Assembly: GCF_947499845.1 (NCBI RefSeq)
Contig: NZ_CANMPM010000002.1
Span: 62,001-126,000 of the forward strand
Reading direction: 5' to 3'
From: an uncultured Pseudokineococcus sp.
GTDB taxonomy: Bacteria; Actinomycetota; Actinomycetes; Actinomycetales; Quadrisphaeraceae
DNA length: 64,000 nucleotides
This document shows positions 24,761 through 33,773 of the stretch, one piece after another; position 1 is the first letter of the stretch, and each line of letters opens with the position of its first letter. The translations under genes were made by a program, and so were the position numbers. The notes beneath the pieces were generated by a model. It did not search any database. It was not told the DNA's origin and worked only from the letters and a program-made list of their open reading frames with translations.

Positions 24761-25413
24761 CTCTCGTCGCTGGTGGCCGGAGCCGCCTCGGCCTCGGCGT
24801 CGGCGTCGGACTCGTCGCGCTCGATGCCGAGCTCGCCCTCGGCCTCGGCCAGCTCGGCGTCGACCTCCTCGGCGGTGCGCGCCGCGGAGACGTTGACGAC
24901 GAGGGCCTCCGGGTCGGTGACCAGCGAGGCGCCGGCCGGGAGGGAGACCTGGCCGGCGAGGACCTGCGTGCCGGCCTCGGCGCCCTCGACGGAGACGGAG
25001 ACGCTCTCGGGGATGCGGAGCGCGTCCACCTCGACGAGGAGGGTCTGGTGGTCCACCGTCACGACGGTCTCGGCGGCGGCCTCGCCCTCGACGTGGACGG
25101 CCACCTCGACCTCGACCTTCTCGCCGCGGCGCACGAGGACGAGGTCGACGTGCTCGATCTCGCGGCGGCGGTGCTCGCGCTGCACGTCCTTGACGAGCGC
25201 GAGGACCTCCTCGCCCTCGACGTCGATCGTCAGCACGGCGTTCTCGCGCTTGACGGCGAGCATCGTCGCGTGGCCCGGTAGCGTGACGTGGCGGGGGGCC
25301 TCGCCGTGGCCGTAGACGACGGCGGGGATCATGTCCGAGCGGCGGATGCGGCGGGCGGCGCCCTTGCCGAACTCGGTGCGGGTCTGGGCGGACAGGCGGA
25401 TCTCGTCGGCCAT
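24757..25413 (-). CDS. rplY: 50S ribosomal protein L25 / general stress protein Ctc
   Basis: This encodes 218 residues, the long L25/TL5/Ctc form. The N-terminal 5S-rRNA-binding domain ([26 protein letters not shown]) is followed by the second beta-rich domain ([32 protein letters not shown]) and an acidic Glu/Ala/Asp-rich tail. The ATG follows AGGAG. The neighbours pth and prs/glmU match the order in Mycobacterium (Rv1014c, Rv1015c, Rv1017c, Rv1018c). Confidence 0.95.
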   Translation of the reverse strand: MADEIRLSAQTRTEFGKGAARRIRRSDMIPAVVYGHGEAPRHVTLPGHATMLAVKRENAVLTIDVEGEEVLALVKDVQREHRRREIEHVDLVLVRRGEKVEVEVAVHVEGEAAAETVVTVDHQTLLVEVDALRIPESVSVSVEGAEAGTQVLAGQVSLPAGASLVTDPEALVVNVSAARTAEEVDAELAEAEGELGIERDESDADAEAEAAPATSDES

Positions 25414-25626
25414 GGCGGTGCTCCTGGGGGCTCGTCGGCGGCGTGCGCGGTGGTCTCGCGTCCTGCGGCGGCTCGCGCGGACGGCACGGGGCGGGCGCCG
25501 CCGTGACCACCGCGTCGAGTGCGGGGCGCCCGGCCGAGCCGGTGCGCCTCCCTCGCCGAGGCAACCGCGCGAGCATAGCCGCCGGCGCGGGCCCCGCGCG
25601 CCACGGGGCGACGAGGGCTCCGGCGG

Positions 25627-25651
25627 GCGGCCGGCCCCGAGGACCGGCCGC
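25627..25651 (-). terminator. Possible terminator of the TauE gene
   Basis: 8-bp perfect GC arms (25627-25634 and 25644-25651) with a 9-base loop lie 12 bases past the TauE stop at 25663. Confidence 0.4.
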
Positions 25652-25662
25652 GGCAGCAGCCG

Positions 25663-26601
25663 TCAGGAGCGGGCGGCGGTGAGCTCGCGCTCCCCCTCGT
25701 CCTCCCCGGAGCCCTCCCCCGGGCCCCAGCCGGCGTCCTGCCCCAGCGCCCGCTCTCGCCGGTGGCGGCGCACGGCGTAGACGACGGCGCCCGCCCACAG
25801 CAGCGCGAGCAGCGGGTAGACCCAGACGCCGGCGGAGCCCTCGACGTCGAAGGCCCGCAGGAGGGTCCGCACGTTCGTGACGACGATGACGCCGCCCACC
25901 GCCGCCCCGAGCACCCGCGCGGGCAGGTACCGGACGACCCAGGCGGCGACGGGCGCCGCCACGACCCCGCCGACGAGGAGGGCCGACACGACGACGAGGT
26001 CGAGCCCGGCGGTGCCGAGCCCCAGGAGGAAGCCGAGGCTGGCCGCGACGGCGACGACGAACTCCGAGGTGTCCACCGAGCCCACGACCTTGCGCGGCTC
26101 GACGCGGCCGGAGCCGAGCAGGGCCGGCGTCGCCACCGGCCCCCAGCCCCCGCCGCCGCTGGCGTCGAGGAAGCCGCCGAAGAGCCCGACCGGCACGAGG
26201 AAGCGCGAGCGCAGGCGCCCGGGGCGGCGCACCAGCGAGCCTGTGGTGAAGCGGACACCCACGTAGACGCCGAGCGCGAGGAGCACGCCCGCCATGTACG
26301 GCGCGGCCGCCTCCGTGGAGAGGCTGCTGAGCGCCGTGGCGCCGAGGAAGGAGCCGACGGCACCGGGGACCGCGAGCCGGCCCACGATGCGCCAGTCGAC
26401 GTTGCCGAAGCGCCAGTGCGAGGCGCCGGAGGCCAGCGTGGTGCCGATCTCGGCCAGGTGCACCGAGGCCGACGCCAGCGCCGGCGACGTGCCCGAGGCG
26501 ATGAGCAGCGTCGTCGACGTCACCCCGTACGCCATGCCGAGGCTGCCGTCGACGAGCTGCGCCGCCAGTCCGACGAGAGCCAGGACGATCCATCCGCGCA
26601 C
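25663..26601 (-). CDS. TauE/SafE-family sulfite/anion exporter
   Basis: This encodes 312 residues with about eight membrane helices in two halves. Each half begins with the family's Gly/Asp-rich signature: [19 protein letters not shown] near the N-terminus and [26 protein letters not shown] mid-protein. Family members export sulfite, sulfoacetate or related anions. The GTG at 26601 is chosen because GTGAGG lies just upstream and the first helix follows. The acidic C-terminal tail is not conserved. An Rrf2 regulator gene lies 2 kb away. With PAPS metabolism nearby, a sulfite or sulfonate link is plausible but unproven. Confidence 0.85.
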   Translation of the reverse strand: MRGWIVLALVGLAAQLVDGSLGMAYGVTSTTLLIASGTSPALASASVHLAEIGTTLASGASHWRFGNVDWRIVGRLAVPGAVGSFLGATALSSLSTEAAAPYMAGVLLALGVYVGVRFTTGSLVRRPGRLRSRFLVPVGLFGGFLDASGGGGWGPVATPALLGSGRVEPRKVVGSVDTSEFVVAVAASLGFLLGLGTAGLDLVVVSALLVGGVVAAPVAAWVVRYLPARVLGAAVGGVIVVTNVRTLLRAFDVEGSAGVWVYPLLALLWAGAVVYAVRRHRRERALGQDAGWGPGEGSGEDEGERELTAARS

Positions 26602-26640
26602 GGTGACCTCACTAAGTTGACCAGTCTTGTCGGGAACACC
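26602..26640. promoter_or_regulatory. AT-richer candidate control region upstream of tauE
   Basis: Directly upstream of the TauE GTG is a stretch with much lower G+C than its surroundings, including AGTTGACCAGTCTTGTCGG. It contains a short dyad GACCAGTC and a TTGACC hexamer. It lies in the only gap between the divergent TauE and PHP genes and is a candidate operator, possibly for the nearby Rrf2 protein. This rests on composition and position only. Confidence 0.3.
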
Positions 26641-26767
26641 GTGGTGCTCATCGACCGCCGCGTCAAGGGCGGGGCGGCGAGGTCGCCGGATCGGGCGACG
26701 CGCGCCGCTCCGCTGCTCCACACTCCCCTCGGGGCGGGGCGTGGGCGCCGCGACGAGGGGAGCCGTC

Positions 26768-28561
26768 ATGGCAGGACGACCGGTGGCACGCCGCACGGTG
26801 CTCGCGGCAGCGGCGGCGGGGGCCGCCGCCACGGCGCTCGGCGACCGAGCGGTCCCCACGGCCGCCGCCGCCACCCCGGCGCTCGGCGTGGACGAGCGCG
26901 CCGTCTCCATGGCCATGCACGTGCACAGCTCCTTCAGCGAGGGCACGGCGAGCATGCACGCGCACCTCGACCAGGCGAGCCGCCTGGGCGTCGACGTCGT
27001 CATGTGGACCGACCACGACTTCCGGCTGCTGGCGCACGGGTACCGGACGGCGGTGCGCTTCGACGGCCTCGTCGAGGACGACGCGGTGAGGGCGACGTGG
27101 ACGTGGACGCGCGCCGACGAGGGCACCGCCAGCTACGCGGCCGCCACCTTCGTGACCGACCCGCGCTCCCCCCGCCAGGACGGGCGCGCCCTCCGCCTGC
27201 AGAACCGCGCCCCCTCGCGCGCGACCACGTGGTGCTCGACGCGCTTGACGGGCTCGGTGAAGAACTCCCTGGCGACGACGAGCCTGGCGGCCACGGTCCT
27301 CGAGCTGGACGTCCTCGCCCAGGAGCTGGGCCCGGACGCGGAGCTGGTGCTGGCCGCCACGTCGTCCTACCGCCCCGCGACGGCGGGACGGCCCGCCGGC
27401 CAGTACCGCCTGGAGTACCGGATGGGGGGCCGCACCGGGCGCTGGACCGAGGCGGGGGGCCTGGTCGGCGTCGTCGGGCTGCCCGTCGCCGCCGGCTGGC
27501 AGTCCCTGGCGCTCGACCTGCAGGCGGACGTCGAGGCCCTGTGGCCCGACCTCGTCGCCGTGGACGCCGGCTTCTGCGGCGTCGCCGTCAGCGCCCGCTC
27601 GCGCCGGGGCGCCGCCGCGAAGGTCGTCCTCGACCGCCTCGAGATCGTCCGCACCCACCGCAGCGGCGAGCCGCTCGCCCTGCAGCGGGAGGCCATGGCG
27701 GCGTACGCGCAGCGCTACCGGTCCGTCCGCCAGCACCAGGGCAGCGAGATCTCGCTCGTGCGCCACCTCAACGCCTACGGCGACGGCCTGGTCCTGCCCA
27801 CGCCCCCGACCCCGCGGGCGACGAAGGACACGAGCGTCGCCGCGGCGGAGGCGGCCGTGCGGGAGCTCCGGTCGAGCGCCGACCTCGTGGCTTTCAACCA
27901 CCCGCTCGAGGACGCCCGGACGACCGAGGCGCTGGCCGACCTGCTGGTCTCGACGAGGGCCCTGGGGGCGGACGTCGTGGAGGTCGGCAGCAAGGAGGAC
28001 CTGGCCTCGACCGTGGCCGCCTACGACGTGGCCGCCCGCAACGCGGTGCTCGTCACCGCCACCGGGGTGAGCGACGACCACACCGGCCGCGACTGGCTCG
28101 GCCAGGCCCAGCGCTGGCTGACCTCGGCGTGGGCGCCGTCGACCGACCTCCCCGACCTCGCCGCGGCGCTGCGGGCGGGGCGCGCCTGGTTCTGGGACCC
28201 CCGCGCGTGGCGCGGACAGGTGGACCTGCTGGCCGACGGGCGCACGCGCATGGGCGGCGTCCTCCTCACCCGGTCCGACTCCGTGGAGGTCGTCGTCACG
28301 GCGACCCCCGCGCCCGCGGGCGGGACGACGACGCTCGTCGTCGGCGCCGTGGACATGGCCGGCCGAGCGGACCTGTCGCCGCGCGTCACGCGCGTCCCGC
28401 TCGACGCCGGCGGCACGGTGCTCGTGGACGCGTCCCGGGACCGCGGCGCCTACGCGCGCGTGGAGGTCAGGGACGCCGGCGGGAGCCTGGTCGGCTTCTC
28501 CAACCCCCTGTGGATGCTGCACGAGGCGCCGGCCGGGGCACCCGCCGAGCGGCTCGGCTAG
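26768..28561 (+). CDS. Tat-exported PHP-domain metal-dependent hydrolase
   Basis: This encodes 597 residues; the ATG follows GAGGGGAG. The N-terminus carries a twin-arginine signal (ARRTVLAAAAAGAAATAL). A PHP domain follows with HVHSSFSEG (His51, His53), WTDHDFRLLAHGY and later NHPLED and SDDHTGRDW, all metal-ligand positions of PHP phosphoesterases. The region between (about 105-330) is an inserted beta-rich domain, and the C-terminal 130 residues look like a beta-sandwich. The substrate is not evident. The stop codon lies in a CTAG that also supplies the stop of the convergent Rrf2 gene. Confidence 0.75.
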   Translation: MAGRPVARRTVLAAAAAGAAATALGDRAVPTAAAATPALGVDERAVSMAMHVHSSFSEGTASMHAHLDQASRLGVDVVMWTDHDFRLLAHGYRTAVRFDGLVEDDAVRATWTWTRADEGTASYAAATFVTDPRSPRQDGRALRLQNRAPSRATTWCSTRLTGSVKNSLATTSLAATVLELDVLAQELGPDAELVLAATSSYRPATAGRPAGQYRLEYRMGGRTGRWTEAGGLVGVVGLPVAAGWQSLALDLQADVEALWPDLVAVDAGFCGVAVSARSRRGAAAKVVLDRLEIVRTHRSGEPLALQREAMAAYAQRYRSVRQHQGSEISLVRHLNAYGDGLVLPTPPTPRATKDTSVAAAEAAVRELRSSADLVAFNHPLEDARTTEALADLLVSTRALGADVVEVGSKEDLASTVAAYDVAARNAVLVTATGVSDDHTGRDWLGQAQRWLTSAWAPSTDLPDLAAALRAGRAWFWDPRAWRGQVDLLADGRTRMGGVLLTRSDSVEVVVTATPAPAGGTTTLVVGAVDMAGRADLSPRVTRVPLDAGGTVLVDASRDRGAYARVEVRDAGGSLVGFSNPLWMLHEAPAGAPAERLG

Positions 28562-29022
28562 ATGTCCATCCCGACCTCGTAGGGCGGCCGCCGGTCGGGC
28601 AGGTGGTCGACGACGACGTCGGGCAGCTCGTCGCGCACGACCATGGCGACGGTCGTGGCCTCGAGGATGGCGCGCTCGCTGGCGCGCAGGGCCACCCACA
28701 CGTCCTGGAGCGCGACGGACGCCCCGCGGTAGTCGAGCTGCTCGGGCCGCAGGTTGCGCACAAGGGCCAGCGGGCCGTCGATGGCCCGGATGACGTCGGC
28801 CACCGTGAGCTCCTCGGGGTCGACGGCCAGGGCGTGCCCGCCGTCGGGCCCGCGCCGGCTCGTCACGAGGCCGGCGCGCCGCAGGTCGCGCAGGATCGCC
28901 TCGAGGAAGCGCTGCGGCACGGCCTCGGCCTCGGAGATGCGGTCGCTCGTGGCGCCGCCCGGCCGCGAGGCCAGCTGGCACACGGCCCGCAGCGCGTAGT
29001 CGGTCTTGGCGGTCAGGCGCAC
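28558..29022 (-). CDS. Rrf2-family transcriptional regulator without Fe-S cysteines
   Basis: This encodes 154 residues with GTG after GAGGGGAG. The Rrf2 winged-helix start is classic: MRLTAKTDYALRAVCQLAS, then ISEAEAVPQRFLEAILRDLRRAGLVTSRRGPDGGHAL. The C-terminal three-Cys cluster of IscR/NsrR is absent and the only Cys is Cys15, so it should not hold a cluster. In that respect it is like CymR-type sulfur regulators. It may control the TauE gene and others. It shares a 4-bp CTAG stop with the convergent PHP gene. Confidence 0.88.
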   Translation of the reverse strand: MRLTAKTDYALRAVCQLASRPGGATSDRISEAEAVPQRFLEAILRDLRRAGLVTSRRGPDGGHALAVDPEELTVADVIRAIDGPLALVRNLRPEQLDYRGASVALQDVWVALRASERAILEATTVAMVVRDELPDVVVDHLPDRRPPYEVGMDI

Positions 29023-29062
29023 CGCTGGCTCTCCCCTCGGCCCCGTCGTCGCAGCCGGGGGC

Positions 29063-30040
29063 TCAGCTGTTGCCGTCGAAGAGGCTCGTGACCGAGCCCT
29101 CGTCGAAGACGGCGCGGATCGCGCGGGCCAGGAGCGGGGCGATGGACAGCACCGTGAGCTGGGGGAACCGGCGCTCGTCCGCGATCGGCAGCGTGTTCGT
29201 CGTGACGAGCTCGGTGATGGGGCTGTCGCGCAGGCGCTCGGGCGCCGGCCCGGAGAGGACGGCGTGCGTCGCCGCGACGAGCACCTGCGCCGCGCCGTTG
29301 TCGACGAGCGCCTGGGCCGCCTGCACGATGGTGCCGCCGGTGTCGATCATGTCGTCGACCAGCACGCAGGTGCGGCCCTCGACCTCGCCGACGAGCTCGT
29401 GCACCTTCACCTGGTTGGGCACGGTGGGGTCGCGGCGCTTGTGGATGATCGCGAGCGGCGCACCCAAGCGGTCCGACCACTGGTCGGCCAGGCGCACGCG
29501 CCCCGCGTCGGGCGACACCACGGTCAGCTGCTGGCGGTCGACCCGCGAGGCGATGTGGTCGGCGAGCAGCGGCATGGCCCAGAGGTGGTCGACGGGGCCG
29601 TCGAAGAAGCCCTGGATCTGCGCCGTGTGGAGGTCCACGCTCATGAGGCGGTTGGCGCCCGCCGTCTTGAACATGTCGGAGACGAGGCGGGAGGAGATGG
29701 GCTCGCGGCCGCGGTGCTTCTTGTCCTGGCGCGCGTAGGGGAAGAAGGGCGCGACGACGGTCGTGCGCTTCGCCGAGGCGCGCTTGAGCGCGTCGACCAT
29801 GAGCAGCTGCTCCATGAGCCACTGGTTGATCGGCGCGGTGTGGCTCTGCAGGACGAAGGCGTCGGCCCCGCGCACCGACTCCCCGAAGCGCACGTAGATC
29901 TCGCCGTTGGCGAAGTCGTACGCCGACGTGGGGACCAGCTCGACGCCGAGCTCCTCGGCGACCTCCGCGGCGAGCTCGGGGTGAGCCCGCCCGCTCACCA
30001 GGACGAGCCGCTTCTCGCCGGTGGCCTTGATGCCCGTCAT
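29063..30040 (-). CDS. prs: Ribose-phosphate pyrophosphokinase
   Basis: This encodes 325 residues and makes PRPP from ribose-5-phosphate and ATP. Class I PRPP synthetase motifs are all visible: [54 protein letters not shown] and the PRPP loop [13 protein letters not shown]. The ATG overlaps the glmU stop (ATGA), as in other actinobacteria where glmU-prs is a fixed pair. Confidence 0.96.
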   Translation of the reverse strand: MTGIKATGEKRLVLVSGRAHPELAAEVAEELGVELVPTSAYDFANGEIYVRFGESVRGADAFVLQSHTAPINQWLMEQLLMVDALKRASAKRTTVVAPFFPYARQDKKHRGREPISSRLVSDMFKTAGANRLMSVDLHTAQIQGFFDGPVDHLWAMPLLADHIASRVDRQQLTVVSPDAGRVRLADQWSDRLGAPLAIIHKRRDPTVPNQVKVHELVGEVEGRTCVLVDDMIDTGGTIVQAAQALVDNGAAQVLVAATHAVLSGPAPERLRDSPITELVTTNTLPIADERRFPQLTVLSIAPLLARAIRAVFDEGSVTSLFDGNS

Positions 30041-31554
30041 CGCGCGTCTCCCGAGGTGTCGCCGGTGGTGTCGTTGGTGGTGTCGCTGGGGGTCTCCCCG
30101 GCCGCGTCCTCGCGGGCCGACCGGGCGCGGGCGGCGGCCTCGGCCGACGGGCTGCCGGCCCGCCGCCGCTCGACCCAGCCCTCGATCGTCCGCTGGCGCG
30201 CCCGCGCCACCGCGATGGCGCCGGGCGGGACGTCGGCGTCGATGACCGACCCGGCCGCCGTGTAGGCGCCGTCGCCGACGACGACGGGGGCCACGAGCAT
30301 GGTGTCGCTGCCGATGCGCACGTGGTCGCCGACGCGGCTGCGGTGCTTGGCGACGCCGTCGTAGTTGACGAAGACGGTGGCGGCGCCGATGTTCGAGCCC
30401 TCGCCGATCTCGGCGTCGCCGACGTAGGTCAGGTGCGGCACCTTCGAGCCGCGCCCGATGACGGCGTTCTTCGTCTCCACGTAGGCGCCGATGCGCCCCT
30501 CGGGCCCGAGCCGGGTGCCGGGGCGCAGGAAGCTGAAGGGCCCGACGGAGGCCCCCTCCCCCACCTCCGCGCCCCTGCCGTCAGTGCGCACGACCGACGC
30601 GCCGGCGCCGACGACGCAGTCGCGCAGGGTCGAGTCGGGCCCGACGACGGCGCCGCCGGCCACGCGCGTGGCCCCGAGCAGCTGCACGCCGGGCTCGAGC
30701 CGCACGTCGGGGGCGAGCTCGACGTCGACGTCCACCCACGTCGTCGCCGGGTCGACCACGGTGACCCCGGCCCGCATCCACCCCTCGAGCACGCGCCGGT
30801 TGAGCTCGGCGCCGGCCCGGGCCAGCTGCACCCGGTCGTTGACGCCCTCGGTCTGGGCGACGTCGTCGACCGGCACGGCGGAGACGGCGAGGCCGTCCGC
30901 GCGGGCCAGCGCCAGGACGTCGGTGAGGTACACCTCGCCCTGGGCGTTGTCGCGGCCCACGCGCGCGAGCGCGGAGGCGAGCACCGCGGCGTCGAAGGCG
31001 TAGACGCCGCTGTTCACCTCGGTGACGGCGCGCTCGGCCTCGGTCGCGTCCTTCTGCTCGACGATGCGCTCGACGCCGCCGTCGGCGCCGCGCAGGACCC
31101 GGCCGTACCCGGTCGCGTCCTCGAGGACCGCGGTGAGCACGGTGACCGCGCTGCCGGCGGCGGCGTGCGCGGCGGCGAGGTCCCGCAGCGTCGCCGGCTG
31201 CAGGAGCGGCGCGTCGCCGCAGGTGACGAGGACCGTGCCGGAGGGCTCGGCGCCCGTCGCCGCCACGAGGGCCTCGAGGGCGCAGGCGACGGCGCGGCCG
31301 GTGCCGGGGACGTCGTCCTGCTCGGCGACGACGACGTCCGCGTCCACCGCCCGCGCCTCGGCGGCGACCCGCTCGCGCTCGTGGCGGACGACGACGACGA
31401 GCCGCTCCGGGTCGGCGCCGCGCGCCGCGACGAGCGCGTGGCCGAGGAGGCTGCGCCCGCCGAGGGGGTGCAGCACCTTCGGCAGGGCCGAGCGCATCCG
31501 GGTGCCCTCCCCGGCGGCGAGGACGACGACGGCGGCGGGCCTGGGGCTGCTCAC
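30037..31554 (-). CDS. glmU: Bifunctional UDP-GlcNAc pyrophosphorylase / GlcN-1-P acetyltransferase
   Basis: This encodes 505 residues, supplying UDP-GlcNAc for peptidoglycan and possibly for the polysaccharide locus. The N-terminal uridylyltransferase is marked by [28 protein letters not shown]. The C-terminal left-handed beta-helix acetyltransferase includes [61 protein letters not shown] and [23 protein letters not shown]. The GTG at 31554 is preceded by GAGGAG. The C-terminal 60 residues are low-complexity and Thr/Asp-rich. Confidence 0.96.
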   Translation of the reverse strand: MSSPRPAAVVVLAAGEGTRMRSALPKVLHPLGGRSLLGHALVAARGADPERLVVVVRHERERVAAEARAVDADVVVAEQDDVPGTGRAVACALEALVAATGAEPSGTVLVTCGDAPLLQPATLRDLAAAHAAAGSAVTVLTAVLEDATGYGRVLRGADGGVERIVEQKDATEAERAVTEVNSGVYAFDAAVLASALARVGRDNAQGEVYLTDVLALARADGLAVSAVPVDDVAQTEGVNDRVQLARAGAELNRRVLEGWMRAGVTVVDPATTWVDVDVELAPDVRLEPGVQLLGATRVAGGAVVGPDSTLRDCVVGAGASVVRTDGRGAEVGEGASVGPFSFLRPGTRLGPEGRIGAYVETKNAVIGRGSKVPHLTYVGDAEIGEGSNIGAATVFVNYDGVAKHRSRVGDHVRIGSDTMLVAPVVVGDGAYTAAGSVIDADVPPGAIAVARARQRTIEGWVERRRAGSPSAEAAARARSAREDAAGETPSDTTNDTTGDTSGDAR

Positions 31555-31764
31555 GCGAGCGGGCTCCTCGGGGCGGGTGGTCGGGGTGCACCGGAGCGGA
31601 TGGTCGGGGGTGCACGGGGCGGTCGGCAGGCTCGGGGCGTCAGGCTCGGGGCGTCGGCGGCTCCCGCGGACGGCGGCGACCCTACCGCCCGTGCGGCCGG
31701 GCGCCGTCCGCGCGAGAGCCGGACGGGTGCGGGAGCGCGGCCCTCGCCGCGGCGCCCGCGGCGG

Positions 31765-31836
31765 CTCCCCCGCGAGGACTCGAACCTCGACCTCACGCTT
31801 CCAAAGAGCGGCGTCCTGCCGTTGGACCACGGGGGA
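31765..31836 (-). tRNA. tRNA-Gln (anticodon TTG)
   Basis: A 72-nt cloverleaf reads on the minus strand from 31836. A 7-bp acceptor stem (TCCCCCG with CGGGGGA), a D-arm GTCC/GGAC, the anticodon loop CTTTGGA with TTG at 34-36, and a T-arm CGAGG-TTCGAGT-CCTCG are visible. The discriminator is G and CCA is not encoded. The first anticodon-stem pair is a C-T mismatch. tRNA-Gln beside glmU is common in actinobacteria. Confidence 0.93.
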
Positions 31837-31944
31837 CCGCGGGCGGGCGCCCGCGCGCGGCGGGGCGGCACCGGCCCGCGCGCCGACGCTACCGGCAGCC
31901 CGTTCCCAGACGACTGCCAGCCGCTCGGCGGGCATGGCTACGCC

Positions 31945-31969
31945 CCCGTAGGTTACGGTCCCGTAGGTG
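31945..31969 (+). promoter_or_regulatory. Candidate operator/promoter of the desaturase gene
   Basis: CCCGTAGGT occurs twice (31945 and 31960), and TACGG-TC-CCGTA at 31954-31965 forms an inverted repeat. TACGGT at 31954-31959 sits 7 bases before the GTG at 31967, as a -10 for a leaderless mRNA would. A TetR regulator is encoded just downstream. Confidence 0.5.
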
Positions 31970-32929
31970 ACTTCCTCCACCGACAGCCCCGAGGCCGCCG
32001 CGGCCCTGCAGACACGGCTCCTGCGCGACCTGGAGCCCGTCGTCGCCGACAACCTCGAGCGGCACCTCAAGGCCACCCAGGCGTGGAACCCCCACGACTA
32101 CGTGCCGTGGAGCGAGGGGAGGGACTTCGCCTACCTCGGCGGCACGGACTGGGAGCCGGGCGACTCCAAGCTCGACCCGGTGGCGCGGACGTCGATGGTC
32201 GTGAACCTCCTCACCGAGGACAACCTCCCGAGCTACCACCGCGAGATCTCCACGAGCTTCGGCCGGGACGGTGCGTGGGGCCAGTGGGTCGGGCACTGGA
32301 CGGCCGAGGAGGGCCGCCACGGCATCGCGCTGCGCGACTACCTCGTCGTCACGCGCGGCACCGACCCCGTCGAGCTCGAGCGGCTGCGCATGGAGCACAT
32401 GGCCGCCGGCTACGACCAGGGCGACAAGCCGATGCTCCAGACCCTCGCCTACGTCTCGTTCCAGGAGCTGGCGACCCGGGTGAGCCACCGCAACACCGGC
32501 CGCGCCACCGGCTGCCCCGTCGCCGAGGGCCTGCTGGCCCGCGTGGCGAAGGACGAGAACCTCCACATGGTCTTCTACCGCAACCTCCTCGCGGCGGCCT
32601 TCGACCAGGCGCCCGACGAGACGATGGAGGCCGTCCGCAACGAGGTCATGAGCTTCGCCATGCCGGGCGCGGGCATGCCCGGCTTCGCGCGCTCCTCGAT
32701 GATGATCGCCAAGGCGGGCATCTACGACCTCAAGCTCCACCACGACGACGTCCTCATGCCGGTGCTGCGGTTCTGGAAGGTGTTCGAGCGCACCGACCTC
32801 GGCCCCCGCGGCGAGGCGGCCCGCACGGAGATGGCGCAGTTCCTCGAGACGCTCGACGAGCAGGCGACCCGCTTCGTCACGCGCCGCGAGGAGGCCGAGG
32901 CGCGGCGCGCGGCGCGCGTCGCGGGATGA
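31967..32929 (+). CDS. Acyl-ACP desaturase (DesA-type diiron)
   Basis: This encodes 320 residues. Soluble stearoyl-ACP-desaturase-like diiron proteins put a double bond into acyl chains carried on ACP. Iron-ligand helices are visible: [32 protein letters not shown] (EExxH), [11 protein letters not shown] and [16 protein letters not shown] (ExxH). The length fits mycobacterial DesA1/DesA2. The start is GTG 31967, directly after a probable operator with no Shine-Dalgarno, so the transcript may be leaderless. The TetR gene 115 bp downstream on the same strand is a likely regulator. Confidence 0.92.
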   Translation: MTSSTDSPEAAAALQTRLLRDLEPVVADNLERHLKATQAWNPHDYVPWSEGRDFAYLGGTDWEPGDSKLDPVARTSMVVNLLTEDNLPSYHREISTSFGRDGAWGQWVGHWTAEEGRHGIALRDYLVVTRGTDPVELERLRMEHMAAGYDQGDKPMLQTLAYVSFQELATRVSHRNTGRATGCPVAEGLLARVAKDENLHMVFYRNLLAAAFDQAPDETMEAVRNEVMSFAMPGAGMPGFARSSMMIAKAGIYDLKLHHDDVLMPVLRFWKVFERTDLGPRGEAARTEMAQFLETLDEQATRFVTRREEAEARRAARVAG

Positions 32930-33044
32930 GCGCCGCCCGCCCGAGCACGTGAGCACGACGGCCGGGGCCCCCCGGCGCGCGTCGCCGACGGGCGCGCGCC
33001 CCGGACGGGTGCCCCGGCGCACCTCTCCGGGGGAGGATGGGGCC

Positions 33045-33773
33045 GTGACGAGCACCAGGCCGCCCGCGCCGCGGCGGGCGCGGATGACCGGGGCCGAGCG
33101 CCGGGAGCAGCTGCTCGACGTCGGCCGGGCGCTCTTCGCGGAGCGCGGCTTCGAGGGCGCGAGCGTCGAGGAGGTGGCGGCGCGCGCCGCCGTCTCCAAG
33201 CCGGTGGTGTACGAGCACTTCGGCGGCAAGGAGGGCCTCTACGCGGTCGTCGTCGACCGGGAGGTCCGCCAGCTCCTCACGGCGATGACGGAGGAGCTCG
33301 ACGTCGCGGGGCTCCACCCGCGGCAGGTGCTCGAGCGCGCGGCGCTGCGGCTGCTCGACTACGTCGAGGAGTCCACGGACGGCTTCCGGATCCTCGTGCG
33401 CGACTCGCCCGTCGCCACGAGCGGGGGCACCTTCGCGACGCTCCTGTCCGACATCACCCGGCAGGTCGAGCACCTCATGGCGCGCGAGATGGCCAAGCGG
33501 GGCCTGCCGGAGGGCGCGGCCCCCATGTACGCCCAGATGCTCGTCGGGATGGTCGCCCTCACCGGGCAGTGGTGGCTCGACACGCGGCAGCCCGACAAGG
33601 CGACCGTCGCGGCGCACCTCGTGAACCTCGCCTGGAACGGCCTCTCGCACCTGGAGGAGGACCCGGCCCCCGTCGACCCCGCGCGCCCGAGCGCCGCCGA
33701 CCGCTCCCGCCCGGCCCGAGCCGAGCGGGCGGACGGCCCCCCTCAGCGCTCGAGGACCGCCACGACCCCCTGA
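33045..33773 (+). CDS. TetR-family transcriptional regulator
   Basis: This encodes 242 residues. The HTH is clear: RREQLLDVGRALFAERGFEGASVEEVAARAAVSKPVVYEHFGGKEGLYAVVVDRE. A helical ligand-binding domain follows, including FRILVRDSPVATSGGTFATLL and GQWWLDTRQPDKATVAAHLVNLAWNGL. The GTG at 33045 is preferred because GGGAGG lies 10 bases upstream; an earlier GTG at 32949 gives an Arg/Pro-rich extension. In M. tuberculosis a TetR gene (Rv1019) sits beside tRNA-Gln and glmU. It probably regulates fatty-acid genes around it. The 3' end overlaps the convergent thiolase gene by 31 bp. Confidence 0.9.
   Translation: MTSTRPPAPRRARMTGAERREQLLDVGRALFAERGFEGASVEEVAARAAVSKPVVYEHFGGKEGLYAVVVDREVRQLLTAMTEELDVAGLHPRQVLERAALRLLDYVEESTDGFRILVRDSPVATSGGTFATLLSDITRQVEHLMAREMAKRGLPEGAAPMYAQMLVGMVALTGQWWLDTRQPDKATVAAHLVNLAWNGLSHLEEDPAPVDPARPSAADRSRPARAERADGPPQRSRTATTP

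Noticed and set aside
28558-29022. The Rrf2 protein as IscR or NsrR
   Set aside because: The three C-terminal cluster-binding cysteines are absent.
25762-29091. A 1109-codon plus-strand open frame
   Set aside because: It crosses the TauE, PHP and Rrf2 genes in other frames and has only low-complexity Arg/Gly/His-rich content.
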